Assembly (NCBI GenBank): GCA_038121105.1
Contig: JAYONB010000010.1
Span: 62,001-126,000, forward strand
Length of the DNA: 64,000 nt
Direction of reading: 5' to 3'
From: CALJDF01 sp038121105
Lineage (GTDB): Bacteria; Pseudomonadota; Alphaproteobacteria; SHVP01
Positions 44,325 to 52,764 of the stretch are shown in pieces (within the stretch, counting starts at the first letter, position 1; every line of letters starts with the position of its first letter). The notes below the pieces were generated by a model, which did no database searches, was not told where the DNA came from, and saw only the letters and a program-made list of their open reading frames with translations. A program made the position numbers and the translations under genes.

Positions 44325-45368
44325 CTAGGCTTTTGCGCCCGGCGCTGCAGCCGTGGCGTCGAGCGGCCAGCGCGCTCGGGGCGGCGTAGCGAAGTCGTCG
44401 GTCTGTCCCAGGCTTAGACGTTCTAGCCCGGCCCAGGCGATCATGACCGCATTGTCGGTGCACAGTCGCACAGGGGGCACCACCAACGTGAAGTCTTGGG
44501 CCGCGGCCTCGGTTGCGAGCCGGGCGCGCAACGCTTGGTTGGCGGCGACGCCGCCAGCCACCACAAAGGTGCGTGCCTTAGAATGGCGCTGTGCAAACCG
44601 CTTCATTGCGCGGCTGGCACGATCCGCCAACACATCGGCTACCGCGGCCTGGAAGGATGCGGCCACATCGGCCCGCCGCGTATCGGTCAGCGCGTCGGGG
44701 TCGCCGACCGCATGAAGAACCGCTGTCTTAAGCCCGGAAAACGAAAAATCGCAGGTCTCGGTGCCGGCCAGCGGTCGCGGCAGCGCAACGGCGGTTGGGT
44801 CGCCCTGTGCGGCGGCGGCTTCCACGGCGGGGCCGCCGGGAAATCCAAGTCCCAACAGCTTGGCGGTTTTGTCGAAGGCCTCGCCCACCGCGTCATCGAT
44901 CGTTGTGCCGATACGGCGATACCCCCCGACGCCGGTCACCTCCAGCAGTTGGCAATGACCACCGGAAATCAACAGTAACAGGTAGGGGAATTCGACTCGG
45001 TCGGTCAGGCGCGCGGTTAGCGCGTGCCCTTCGAGGTGATTGATCGCGAGGAACGGCTTGTTGCGGGCTAGCGCAATTGCCTTGCCGGTCATCAAGCCGA
45101 CCATGACGCCGCCGATCAGGCCGGGACCCGCGGTCGCCGCGATGCCGTCCAAATCGCCATAGTCGAGGCCGGATTCCGTCATGGCGCGCGACACGATCGC
45201 GTCGAGGTGGTCGACATGGGCACGCGCCGCAATCTCGGGGACGACACCCCCGTAGGGCCGGTGGTCGTCGAGCTGCGACAACACGATGTCGGATAGGATT
45301 GTGCCGTCCGCACCAACAACTGCCGCGGCCGTTTCGTCGCAGCTCGTTTCAATTCCGAGAACAGGCAC
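44325..45368 (-). CDS. tsaD: tRNA N6-adenosine threonylcarbamoyltransferase
   Basis: A 347-residue ASKHA-fold protein that, with TsaB and TsaE, transfers threonylcarbamoyl to A37 of ANN-decoding tRNAs. Seen: VLGIETSCDETAAAVVG, the metal-binding FLAINHLEGHALTARL (two His), LLLLISGGHCQLLEV, CDFSFSGLKTAV and FVVAGGVAANQALRARL. The start codon is GTG at 45368. It diverges from hemC across about 50 bp, an arrangement well known in alphaproteobacteria. Confidence 0.96.
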   Translation of the reverse strand: MPVLGIETSCDETAAAVVGADGTILSDIVLSQLDDHRPYGGVVPEIAARAHVDHLDAIVSRAMTESGLDYGDLDGIAATAGPGLIGGVMVGLMTGKAIALARNKPFLAINHLEGHALTARLTDRVEFPYLLLLISGGHCQLLEVTGVGGYRRIGTTIDDAVGEAFDKTAKLLGLGFPGGPAVEAAAAQGDPTAVALPRPLAGTETCDFSFSGLKTAVLHAVGDPDALTDTRRADVAASFQAAVADVLADRASRAMKRFAQRHSKARTFVVAGGVAANQALRARLATEAAAQDFTLVVPPVRLCTDNAVMIAWAGLERLSLGQTDDFATPPRARWPLDATAAAPGAKA

Positions 45369-45420
45369 AGCAGGTCGATTTCCCTACAAAGAACGGCTGA
45401 AGTGCTCTACACCCGTGTTC

Positions 45421-46359
45421 GTGACGCGGCAAGGTGCCTCACCTCTTCGGATTGGAACACGCGGGTCGCCCTTGGCACTCGTTCAGGCGCACGACGTGCG
45501 CGACCGGCTGCTCGCCCATTCACCTCACTTGTCCGAACGCGGTGTCGCGATCGAGGTGATCAAGACCAGTGGCGATCGCATCCAAGACCGCAATCTTGCC
45601 GAGATCGGCGGCAAAGGCCTGTTCACAAAAGAAATTGAAGAAGCCCTGTTGGACGGCCGTGTCGATCTTGCGGTGCACTCGATGAAAGACATGCCGACGG
45701 TCCTGCCGCCGGGATTGTGTCTTGCGGTCGTGTTGCCGCGTGAAGATGCGCGCGATGTGTTGATCTCAACCGAAGCAACAAGCCTCTCGTCATTGCCGCA
45801 GGGCACGATCGTTGGCACATCCTCTTTGCGCCGCAGGGCGCAACTGCTGCATCGTCGCCCGGATCTACGAATCGTCGATTTTCGCGGCAACGTCGATACC
45901 CGGTTGAAAAAACTCCATGACGGGGTGGCTGCGGCGACGATTCTCGCCCGCGCCGGCCTCAATAGATTGGGCCGCACCGATATCCTCGGCGACCTCCTTG
46001 CGCCCGAGGATTTTTTGCCCGCCGTCGCACAAGGCATCGTGACCGTCGAGTGCCGCGAAAACGATGCCGAGACCCTTGCCCTCGTGGCCCCGCTCGGCGA
46101 TGCCGCGACCCAACAAAGCGCCGATGCGGAGCGGGCCCTCCTGCGCGAACTCGACGGATCGTGTCGCACGCCGATCGCGGGGTACGCGGTTCACGACGAT
46201 GGCGGGCTGTGGTTGCGTGGTCTGGTCGTCGCCCCTGACGGCGCCAAAGCCGTTGCCGGCGCGCGTCGCGGTCCAACCGGCGATGCGGCCGCCCTAGGTA
46301 CCGACCTTGGACAGGAACTTCTGTCCAAGGCGAGCGATATACTGGCGTCGCTATCATGA
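45421..46359 (+). CDS. hemC: Hydroxymethylbilane synthase (porphobilinogen deaminase)
   Basis: A 312-residue enzyme that joins four porphobilinogens into hydroxymethylbilane in haem synthesis. Motifs: PLRIGTRGSPLALVQAHDV, IQDRNLAEIGGKGLFTKEIE, VDLAVHSMKDMPT, GTSSLRRRAQLLHRRPDL, and the cofactor-binding Cys in ELDGSCRTPIAGYAV. The start is GTG at 45421 (or the GTG two codons earlier); upstream in-frame codons overlap tsaD and were rejected. It is coupled to hemD by an ATGA overlap. Confidence 0.95.
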   Translation: MTRQGASPLRIGTRGSPLALVQAHDVRDRLLAHSPHLSERGVAIEVIKTSGDRIQDRNLAEIGGKGLFTKEIEEALLDGRVDLAVHSMKDMPTVLPPGLCLAVVLPREDARDVLISTEATSLSSLPQGTIVGTSSLRRRAQLLHRRPDLRIVDFRGNVDTRLKKLHDGVAAATILARAGLNRLGRTDILGDLLAPEDFLPAVAQGIVTVECRENDAETLALVAPLGDAATQQSADAERALLRELDGSCRTPIAGYAVHDDGGLWLRGLVVAPDGAKAVAGARRGPTGDAAALGTDLGQELLSKASDILASLS

Positions 46360-47081
46360 GATTGCTGATCACCCGACCTCAACCGGATGCCGACGAACTT
46401 GCCGCTGACCTGACCGCGCGGGGGCATGCTTGCGTCATCGCCCCGGTCCTGGAAATTCTGCCCTGCGACGCCGACATCGATCTGTCGAGCGTACAGGCGC
46501 TTTTGGTGACCAGCCGCAATGGCGTGCGGGCTCTTAGTGCCGCGATCGATCGACGCGATATCCCGCTCCTTGCCGTTGGCCCCGGCAGCGCCAAAGAAGC
46601 CCAGGCCGCTGGGTTTTCGACCCTGGCGGCGGCGGGCGACGTCGGGGCGCTGGGGGCGTTGGTTCGCGAGACCCTTCGCCCCGAGGCTGGCCGTCTCCTG
46701 TGGATAACCGGAAAAAACGTGCGCGGCGATCTGCGTGCCGATCTACGCGCAGCGGGGTATCAGGTCGTCCGCCACGTTCTTTACGAGGCGCGTCCGGTAA
46801 CCGTTCTGCCCTCCGAGGGCGTCGCGGCGCTGCAAGGCCACGAAATCGACGGGGCGCTGTTTTTCTCGCCCCGCACGGCGCAATCGTTTGTTAGGATTCT
46901 GATCATGGCGGGCTTGTCAGATGCGACGCAAACGGTAACGGCTTTTTGCCTTAGCCCCGCCGTCGCCGCGGCCCTTTCCGGTATCCGGTGGAACGGTATG
47001 GAAATCGCCGGGCGAACCGACCGCACCGTCTTGCTCGATTTGGTCGACCAGATGGACGCGCAGACAAGAAACACCCAATGA
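46356..47081 (+). CDS. hemD: Uroporphyrinogen-III synthase
   Basis: A 241-residue two-domain protein of the poorly conserved HemD family: RLLITRPQPDADELAADLTA at the start, ALLVTSRNGVRALSAAI, LLAVGPGSAKEAQAAGF and GALFFSPRTAQSFVRILI. It cyclises hydroxymethylbilane with inversion of ring D. Position directly after hemC and ATGA overlaps at both ends (with hemC and the Mic60-like gene) support the call. Confidence 0.92.
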   Translation: MRLLITRPQPDADELAADLTARGHACVIAPVLEILPCDADIDLSSVQALLVTSRNGVRALSAAIDRRDIPLLAVGPGSAKEAQAAGFSTLAAAGDVGALGALVRETLRPEAGRLLWITGKNVRGDLRADLRAAGYQVVRHVLYEARPVTVLPSEGVAALQGHEIDGALFFSPRTAQSFVRILIMAGLSDATQTVTAFCLSPAVAAALSGIRWNGMEIAGRTDRTVLLDLVDQMDAQTRNTQ

Positions 47082-48388
47082 CGCAAACCCCTCGCCAAAT
47101 GCGTGCCCGAGCCCGGCAACAAGCCGAGCCGCCGCAGGTACGGCCAGAGCGCCCAGCGCGCCACCGCCGTCCGGCGCAGCGACCGCCGCGTCGACCCGGT
47201 CTGTCGCGTTCGGCTCTTCTTGCCGGCCTGATCGTGGTTTTCGTTGCCGGTCTCTTTGCGGCGCCTTTTGCGCAATATTATCTCGGCCCCCGATTGGCCG
47301 AGCTATCGGGCATCGCCGATCTTGCCACGGGGCGCGGCGATCCGATCGATTTCTCGCGCTTGCGCGATGTCGAGCAGAGAACCGAACAGCTGAGCAACGC
47401 CATCGAATCGGTGGCGCGTGCCGAGGGCCCTGACGATGCGCGCGTGGCCGCGCTGGAGAACGAGGTCGGTCTTTTGCGCGAGGACCTCAAAGGACTCAGC
47501 GCGCTAACCGAGCGCACGGCATCGCTCGAAAGCAGCAGCGCAAACCTGTCCACATTGGAAGCACGCCTTTCGACGTTAGAAGCGCAGCAACGTGATCAAC
47601 CTGGCGACATCGCTGCGATGTCCGATCGCCTCGCCAGTGTTGATGAAACGCTTGCTGCTGTGCGTGCAGAAAGCGCCCAATTGGCCGATACGGTCGATTC
47701 GCTCCAGGTGAAACTCGCGCAGGACCTGAAGGCCGCCATTGCTTTGGTCGAGGAGCGCCTGGCGGCCCTCGAACGGACGCGTACCCAAGACGGCGCGCTC
47801 GAAGGCACGGTCGAGGGCCTGCAATCGCGGACAAGCGCCCTTGAAGCCGCACTCGACAAGTCGGTCGGCCGGTCGGCCCTGGTCGTGTCTCTAGGCGGCT
47901 TGCGCGCTGCTGCGCAGAGCGGGCGCCCGTTCGGCACCGAACTGCAAACCGTGCGGGCCTTGTCGGTAAGCCTTGAGGCGCCGCAGTTGATCGACCCGCT
48001 CGAGCGATTGAGCGGGATAGCGGAGACCGGCCTCCCGACGTTGGTCGGCTTGCAACGTTCGTTCGGCGCGCTCGCCGGTCGGGCATCGCGGGGTGCCGGC
48101 GCCGATGACGACACATGGGTCGGCCTGACAGTCGATCGCGTGACATCCCTAGTGACCGTGAGGCGTACCGGCCAGCTGGCCGGCGATTCGGCCGAAGCGA
48201 TCGTCGCGCGCACCGAAGGTTTGCTGCAAGAAGGCGACCTCAGCCGCGCCGTCGCGGAAGCCGATGGCCTTGCCGGTCAGTCGCCAGAGGTCGACGCCTG
48301 GCTTCAACGCGCGCACGTGCGTCTGGATGCGGAACGGGCACTCGACGATCTCAGTCGCCTAGTCCTTTCTATCGGCGGGGCGGGATAG
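47078..48388 (+). CDS. Mic60/mitofilin-like inner-membrane protein (COG4223)
   Basis: A 436-residue protein: a basic, Pro/Arg-rich cytoplasmic N-terminus (about 1-45), one membrane helix (LLAGLIVVFVAGLFAAPFAQ, about 46-68), a long periplasmic coiled coil with many Leu/Glu heptads (about 90-270), and a C-terminal mitofilin-type helical domain (about 290-436). This is the build of alphaproteobacterial Mic60, the ancestor of the mitochondrial MICOS subunit, which deforms membranes and, in phototrophs, shapes intracytoplasmic membranes. In relatives its gene lies between hemD and the HemY-like gene, as here. Confidence 0.88.
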   Translation: MTQTPRQMRARARQQAEPPQVRPERPARHRRPAQRPPRRPGLSRSALLAGLIVVFVAGLFAAPFAQYYLGPRLAELSGIADLATGRGDPIDFSRLRDVEQRTEQLSNAIESVARAEGPDDARVAALENEVGLLREDLKGLSALTERTASLESSSANLSTLEARLSTLEAQQRDQPGDIAAMSDRLASVDETLAAVRAESAQLADTVDSLQVKLAQDLKAAIALVEERLAALERTRTQDGALEGTVEGLQSRTSALEAALDKSVGRSALVVSLGGLRAAAQSGRPFGTELQTVRALSVSLEAPQLIDPLERLSGIAETGLPTLVGLQRSFGALAGRASRGAGADDDTWVGLTVDRVTSLVTVRRTGQLAGDSAEAIVARTEGLLQEGDLSRAVAEADGLAGQSPEVDAWLQRAHVRLDAERALDDLSRLVLSIGGAG

Positions 48389-48391
48389 CGC

Positions 48392-49831
48392 ATGGCGCGC
48401 GCGGTGGCCGCTTTCGTATTTCTGATCGTCGTCGGCGGCCTGGCTGCCTGGCTTGCCGATCAGCCGGGGCAGCTTGGCATGGACTGGCGCGGCTATCGGA
48501 TCGAGATGCCGGTCGGGCTCGGCATCGGTGCGGCAGTTGTTCTAATGACGGCGGCGGCACTCCTCTACCAGATTTGGCGGTGGGTTCGGCAGGGCCCGAC
48601 CGAATTGGCCCAAGCGCGGGCGCGCCGCCGCCGGGACCGTGGTCAGCTTGCGTTGACCCGCGGGATGGTCGCCGTCGCGGCTGGGGATCGCGCTGCGGCG
48701 CTTCGATACTCGCGCGAAGCCGAACGCTATCTCACGGAAACGCCCCTCACGATGCTGCTCGCCGCCCAGGCTGCGCAGCTCAGTGGAGACGACAAAGCCT
48801 CTCGCCGCTATTTCTCGGCAATGCTGAAACGGCCCGAGCTCGAATTCCTCGGCTTGCGCGGGTTGGTCGGTCAGGCGAACCGTACCGGTGATCGCGCGGG
48901 TGCGCTTACCATGGCGCGGCGCGCCTACGAACTGAATCCCCAAGCGCCTTGGGTTCTGTTTGCGCTCTTCGATCTCGAGGCGCGCGCCGGCAATTGGCGC
49001 GAAGCCGAACGCGTTGCGACCCGGGCCGTTGCCGCGCGGGCACTCAGCGAGAACGACGGTCGCCGACGTCAAGCCATCGCCGCGTTCCACCTCGCACGCG
49101 AGCTTCGCGATACCGGAGATGCCAACGGCGCCCGAAAAACAGTGCTTCGGGCTCACACGCTCGATCCGCGCTTCTTGCCGGCGACGTTGTTCGCCGTCGA
49201 GCTCCTCGGCGCCGCCGGCAAACGCCGCCGGGCATTGCACCTCCTCGAACAGGCTTGGCAGTTCGCGCCCCACGCACAACTCGCTGCGGCCCACCACGCG
49301 CTCTTTAGCGGTGACGATGCATCGACCTACCTGACTCACCTCGAGCAATTCGTCGGGGCGCCGCCGGAAGGCGATGAAGGCCGCATGGCGTTGGCCGCGG
49401 CGGCGCTAGCGGCGGGTCAGACCGAGCGCGCGGCAAAAATTATCGGCGATCTGGCGGATCACGCCCAGGCTGGGAAGCCGACCCTTCGTCTCAAAGCAGA
49501 AATCGAAAAGCGCGCCCATGGTCCCGCAGCGGCGCGCCCGTGGTTGGAACGGATCGCTACGGCCCCCGAACCGGGCTGGACGTGCAATGTCTGCGGCCAT
49601 ACCCATGAGGCTTGGGTCGCCCATTGCGACCACTGCGCCACTTTCGATTCGCTACGCTGGGGGTCGCCGGAAGCGGTCATCGACCTTGATAATCCGCTTC
49701 CAGGCGCTCATCTGCCGCCGGTCGACGACGTCGTGGCCCAAGCCGAAAGTCCCGGTATTGCCATACTGCATGCCTCTCAGACGCCGGCCGAGGGGGCGGA
49801 CTCCGAGCCGCCGCTCCGCGCCGCGGGCTGA
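48392..49831 (+). CDS. HemY-domain/TPR inner-membrane protein (COG3898) with C-terminal zinc ribbon
   Basis: A 479-residue protein with two N-terminal membrane helices (about 3-21 and 44-62), a run of TPR-like repeats from about 85 to 385, and a rubredoxin-like ribbon near 394-415 (WTCNVCGHTHEAWVAHCDHC, four Cys). This HemY is the TPR protein of the hem operon, not protoporphyrinogen oxidase. It is suspected to organise haem enzymes or work with Mic60 at the membrane. The end of the hemC-hemD-Mic60-HemY operon; a tRNA-Thr gene starts 54 bp later. Confidence 0.88.
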   Translation: MARAVAAFVFLIVVGGLAAWLADQPGQLGMDWRGYRIEMPVGLGIGAAVVLMTAAALLYQIWRWVRQGPTELAQARARRRRDRGQLALTRGMVAVAAGDRAAALRYSREAERYLTETPLTMLLAAQAAQLSGDDKASRRYFSAMLKRPELEFLGLRGLVGQANRTGDRAGALTMARRAYELNPQAPWVLFALFDLEARAGNWREAERVATRAVAARALSENDGRRRQAIAAFHLARELRDTGDANGARKTVLRAHTLDPRFLPATLFAVELLGAAGKRRRALHLLEQAWQFAPHAQLAAAHHALFSGDDASTYLTHLEQFVGAPPEGDEGRMALAAAALAAGQTERAAKIIGDLADHAQAGKPTLRLKAEIEKRAHGPAAARPWLERIATAPEPGWTCNVCGHTHEAWVAHCDHCATFDSLRWGSPEAVIDLDNPLPGAHLPPVDDVVAQAESPGIAILHASQTPAEGADSEPPLRAAG

Positions 49832-49833
49832 CG

Positions 49834-49862
49834 TTGACGCCTTGCGCCGGCGCGGCGTAGGT
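49834..49862 (+). promoter_or_regulatory. Predicted promoter of tRNA-Thr
   Basis: TTGACG at 49834-49839 and a weak GTAGGT at 49857-49862 lie 17 bases apart, 23 bases upstream of the mature tRNA 5' end and right after the HemY-gene stop. Prediction from consensus and spacing only. Confidence 0.4.
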
Positions 49863-49885
49863 TTGCGCCGGATCAAGGATCCCGT

Positions 49886-49961
49886 GCCGCCTTAGCTCAG
49901 CTGGTAGAGCATCGCATTCGTAATGCGGGGGTCGCGTGTTCGAGTCACGCAGGCGGCACCA
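49886..49961 (+). tRNA. tRNA-Thr (anticodon CGU)
   Basis: A full cloverleaf: acceptor stem GCCGCCT with AGGCGGC, D stem GCTC with GAGC, anticodon stem TCGCA with TGCGG around loop TTCGTAA (anticodon CGT in DNA), and T arm with GTTCGAGTC. Discriminator A and an encoded CCA at 49959-49961. It reads ACG threonine codons. Confidence 0.97.
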
Positions 49962-50027
49962 CTTCTCCAATTTACCTGTAGCAGTGATCGTCCGCTTCCG
50001 CGGGCAAAGCGCGACGAGGAGGATCGG

Positions 50028-50342
50028 ATGCAATTCTGCGCCATCGAAAATTTTGACTGGCAGCCCACCGCCACGCCCGGTGCGGAAAAGTACGAGGTTT
50101 GGCGCGGGGGCGAGAACGCCTACTTTGCCGCGTTCCGGGTCAAGGCGGGAACGGCGTTTCGACCCCACGCCCATCCAGGATGGGAGCACCTCACCGTCCT
50201 GAGTGGTCGGTGGCAGATGGGGGATAAAGAACTCGGCCCCGGCGATGTCGCGATCACCGCACCTGGTGAAGAGCACGAAGAGTGCGCGCTCGAAGACAGC
50301 GTGGTCATGATCTCGATCGGGAACAACGACATCCCCGGCTAA
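50028..50342 (+). CDS. Small cupin-domain protein
   Basis: A 104-residue single-domain cupin. Motif 1 with metal-binding residues is FRPHAHPGWEHLTVLSGRW; motif 2 is GPGDVAITAPGEEHEECAL. It resembles anti-sigma-factor ChrR-type or general bicupin-like sensor cupins; the reaction is unknown. The ATG is fixed by a strong Shine-Dalgarno (GAGGAGG). It is followed 18 bp later by a pirin gene, another cupin-fold protein, so the two may act together. Confidence 0.85.
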   Translation: MQFCAIENFDWQPTATPGAEKYEVWRGGENAYFAAFRVKAGTAFRPHAHPGWEHLTVLSGRWQMGDKELGPGDVAITAPGEEHEECALEDSVVMISIGNNDIPG

Positions 50343-50360
50343 AAGCTCGCCAAGGCCGAC

Positions 50361-51233
50361 ATGAACAACGCGATCGATTTGATCATCCCGTCTCGCGAAA
50401 GCGATATCGGCGGTTTCTTGGTTCGGCGGACCTTGCCGACCGCCAAACGCCGGACGGTCGGTCCCTTCACGTTCTTCGATCACATGGGGCCGGCGCAATT
50501 GGAGCCGGGCCACGGTTTCGACATCGGCCCGCATCCGCATATTGGCTTGGCGACGGTCACCTATCTTTTCGCGGGCGAGGTCGTCCACCGCGACAGCTTG
50601 GGATCGGTGCAGAAAATCCAAGCCGGCGACGTCAATTGGATGACCGCCGGTCGCGGCATCGTGCATTCTGAACGCGCGGATCCGGGCCGCCGAAAACGGG
50701 GCGGGCCAATACACGGCCTGCAATTGTGGGTGGCGCTCCCGAAGGCACACGAGGAAATCGATCCGTCGTTCGACCACTACGCGCGTTCTGCCTTGCCCAA
50801 GACACGCCAAGTCGGGGTGGATCTCACGGTGCTCGCAGGCGACATCGCCGGCGTTCGCTCGCCCGTACGCACGCTTTCCGATCTCTTTTACGGTGACGCG
50901 TTGTTGGCGCCTGGCGGGTCGTTGGCGCTGACGCCCGATCTCGGCGAACGCGCCGTCTACGTAGTCGATGGCTCGGTCGAAATCGACGGTCAAACCGTCA
51001 ATCAAGGTTCGATGGCGGTCTTGACCGACGGCGTGCCGGCAACGATTGCGGCCACCAAACCGGCACGCGCAATGGTTCTCGGCGGTGCCCCAATAGATGG
51101 CCCGCGACACATCTGGTGGAATTTCGTTTCGAGCTCAAAGGCGCGAATCGAGCAGGCCAAGTCCGACTGGGCCGAAGGCCGATTCCCCTCGGTCCCCGGC
51201 GACGACGACGTCATCCCGCTTCCGAACGGCTAG
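50361..51233 (+). CDS. Pirin-family protein
   Basis: A 290-residue two-cupin protein. The N-terminal cupin has the pirin signature TVGPFTFFDHMGPAQLEPG and IGPHPHIGLATVTYLF with the metal-binding His residues, then MTAGRGIVHSERADP. The C-terminal half has DLFYGDALLAPGGSLAL. Bacterial pirins can act as quercetin 2,3-dioxygenases or as regulators binding metabolic enzymes; which applies is unknown. ATG at 50361 fits the family start. Confidence 0.93.
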   Translation: MNNAIDLIIPSRESDIGGFLVRRTLPTAKRRTVGPFTFFDHMGPAQLEPGHGFDIGPHPHIGLATVTYLFAGEVVHRDSLGSVQKIQAGDVNWMTAGRGIVHSERADPGRRKRGGPIHGLQLWVALPKAHEEIDPSFDHYARSALPKTRQVGVDLTVLAGDIAGVRSPVRTLSDLFYGDALLAPGGSLALTPDLGERAVYVVDGSVEIDGQTVNQGSMAVLTDGVPATIAATKPARAMVLGGAPIDGPRHIWWNFVSSSKARIEQAKSDWAEGRFPSVPGDDDVIPLPNG

Positions 51234-51327
51234 ACCGGCCTTTTTTTGCGCCCCATCTAGGGTGGCGGATCGCCCTGGTGATCCGCCATACTTCGCTGCA
51301 CGACATTCATTCAGTGAGGACACCGCC

Positions 51328-51810
51328 ATGCCCGCCGCAGAGCCGACAGCCGCTCAACGCAAGGAATTTCTCGATGTCTGCGCCGCCGCCATCCCCGGGC
51401 TCGATGCCGGTCCTTCGCAACGTATTAGGTGCATCGGGTGGGATCAGGAAACCTCCGAGACGATCGTCCAGCTGGTTATTGCCGGCGAAAAAGTCGGGAC
51501 GTTCTCTTTGCCCTGGCTCCACGCGACGAACCCCGACCTGAAGCCCGAGATAGGCGAGTACATCATCCAGACGACGTTCGATGGGTCGCCCAAAGCCTTG
51601 CTGCGCACGGTCGGACTGGAATTGTTGACGTACAAAGGCATCGACGCGACCTATACCGCTCTTGATGGCCCGGCAGTGCGCGATCTTGAGGTCTGGCAGG
51701 GCGTGCATACCAAACATTGGAACGGTCTTCTCGAACCGCACGGCAAAAAGGTCGAGCCCGATATGCCGGTGGTGGTCGAGAGGTTCGTCTGTGTCTATCC
51801 CAAGGGGTGA
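51328..51810 (+). CDS. ASCH-like domain protein
   Basis: A 160-residue protein with the general ASCH (PUA-like) build: RCIGWDQETSETIVQLVIAG, GEKVGTFSLPWLHATNPDL and the end segment DLEVWQGVHTKHWNGLL. The family is linked to RNA binding or N4-acetylcytidine hydrolysis, but this member is divergent and a specific role cannot be claimed. The ATG follows GTGAGGAC. Its stop overlaps the GIY-YIG gene (GTGA), so the two are likely coupled. Confidence 0.65.
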   Translation: MPAAEPTAAQRKEFLDVCAAAIPGLDAGPSQRIRCIGWDQETSETIVQLVIAGEKVGTFSLPWLHATNPDLKPEIGEYIIQTTFDGSPKALLRTVGLELLTYKGIDATYTALDGPAVRDLEVWQGVHTKHWNGLLEPHGKKVEPDMPVVVERFVCVYPKG

Positions 51811-52049
51811 GCTGTTTCGTCTACGTCCTCCGCAGTGCCGATGCGGGGCCCATCAAGACTTATGTCGGTTGGACCAACGATCTCGACAAAAGGCTACGAA
51901 CCCACAACGACGGCACCGGCGCCCGGTCGACACGTGGGCGGACATGGGAACTGGTATACGTTGAGCGGTATCAGAACCGCGGAGAGGCCATGAGCCGCGA
52001 GTGGCACCTCAAACGCGATAAAGCGCTGCGCGCCCAATTGCGATCCTGA
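51807..52049 (+). CDS. GIY-YIG nuclease-domain protein
   Basis: An 80-residue stand-alone GIY-YIG domain of the UvrC/YhbQ type. The first strand CFVYVLRSADAGP and KTYVGWTNDLDKRLRTHNDG hold the motif (here VYV...YVG), with the catalytic Arg region in KRLRTH and Glu in SREWHLKRDKALR. Related small proteins, such as E. coli YhbQ, have weak nuclease activity. The GTG start overlaps the upstream stop as GTGA. Confidence 0.9.
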   Translation: MSCFVYVLRSADAGPIKTYVGWTNDLDKRLRTHNDGTGARSTRGRTWELVYVERYQNRGEAMSREWHLKRDKALRAQLRS

Positions 52050-52072
52050 GCACGGCAACAACGGAGAAGACG

Positions 52073-52366
52073 ATGCCCGCCTATATGTTTGTTCGCGTCA
52101 AAGTGACCGACCCCAAACGCTTTGCCGAATACGGTAAAGCGATCGAAAAACTGGTGCCCAAGTTCGGCGGCAAATATTTGGCCCGAGGCAAGGTCGCGGC
52201 CGTTCTGGAGGGCGAGTTCGACACTAGCGAGGGCACACTGATCGCCGAATACCCGTCGGTCGAGAAGATCAAAGAATTGTGGCACTCACCGGAATATGCC
52301 GAGGTGCGCAAGCTGCGAGAAAATGCCGGTGAGGCGCATGTCATTGTGATCGACGGAGAAGTCTAA
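52073..52366 (+). CDS. DUF1330 family protein
   Basis: A 97-residue dimeric ferredoxin-like-fold protein: PAYMFVRVKVTDPKRFAEYG at the start, VPKFGGKYLARGKVAAVLEG, and IAEYPSVEKIKELWHSPEYA near the end. These are the conserved DUF1330 segments. Function is unknown. GGAGAAG precedes the ATG. Its stop overlaps the stop of the ferredoxin gene on the other strand. Confidence 0.92.
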   Translation: MPAYMFVRVKVTDPKRFAEYGKAIEKLVPKFGGKYLARGKVAAVLEGEFDTSEGTLIAEYPSVEKIKELWHSPEYAEVRKLRENAGEAHVIVIDGEV

Positions 52367-52659
52367 GACACCTTCACGAGCGTTACGGCTTTTTCCGGAC
52401 AGGCCGTCACGCACCGGCCACAAGCGTGGCATTCGGCGGCCAACGTCGCGAAGGATTGTTTGCCGCCGTGCGCGGCGACCCTCAGCCGCGTTAGAAACGG
52501 CAGTGCGGCGCGTTCCGGACCGGTCAGCTTTCGAATCTCAAACACGCCGTACGGGCACACATCGGCGCATCGTTCCTTGCCTTCGCATCGCAACGTGTCG
52601 ACGGCGGGGGCAAACGTACCGGCGGGATGCCGGCAGTCCGCCTCACTGAGATCGCTCAT
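52363..52659 (-). CDS. Two-cluster ferredoxin, probably [3Fe-4S][4Fe-4S]
   Basis: A 98-residue ferredoxin. The first cluster motif reads RCEGKERCADVCPYGVFEI, C-x5-C-x3-CP, lacking the second Cys of the usual CxxCxxC; this fits a three-iron cluster. The second is CHACGRCVTACPEKAV, a complete CxxCxxCxxxCP for a [4Fe-4S] cluster. It would pass electrons to an oxidoreductase not identified here. It is convergent with the DUF1330 gene. Confidence 0.85.
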   Translation of the reverse strand: MSDLSEADCRHPAGTFAPAVDTLRCEGKERCADVCPYGVFEIRKLTGPERAALPFLTRLRVAAHGGKQSFATLAAECHACGRCVTACPEKAVTLVKVS

Positions 52660-52755
52660 CGGTTCCCCCTAGCTCGATCATTCGCGCGGCTCGGGACGAT
52701 TCGCGCAAGTTCGCGGCCTGACGGCAACCAAAATTCGCCACATTCGGAGGATTGA

Positions 52756-52764
52756 ATGGCGTGA
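52756..52764 (+). other. Minimal upstream ORF (Met-Ala-stop) before the wall-hydrolase gene
   Basis: GGAGG at 52746-52750 is five bases ahead of ATG GCG TGA, immediately followed by the ATG of the SleB-type gene. The Shine-Dalgarno is ideally placed for the two-codon ORF and 14 bases from the real start. Either translation restarts after the mini-ORF, or it is a chance out-of-use ATG. Confidence 0.35.

Noticed and set aside
49677..51110. Minus-strand open frame of 477 codons over the tRNA-Thr, cupin and pirin genes
   Set aside because: It runs through a tRNA gene and is antisense to recognised cupin-fold genes; composition is typical of a shadow frame.
51222..51248. T-run behind the pirin gene as a terminator
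   Set aside because: Only a three-base stem (CGG/CCG) precedes the seven T residues, too short to call a terminator with confidence.
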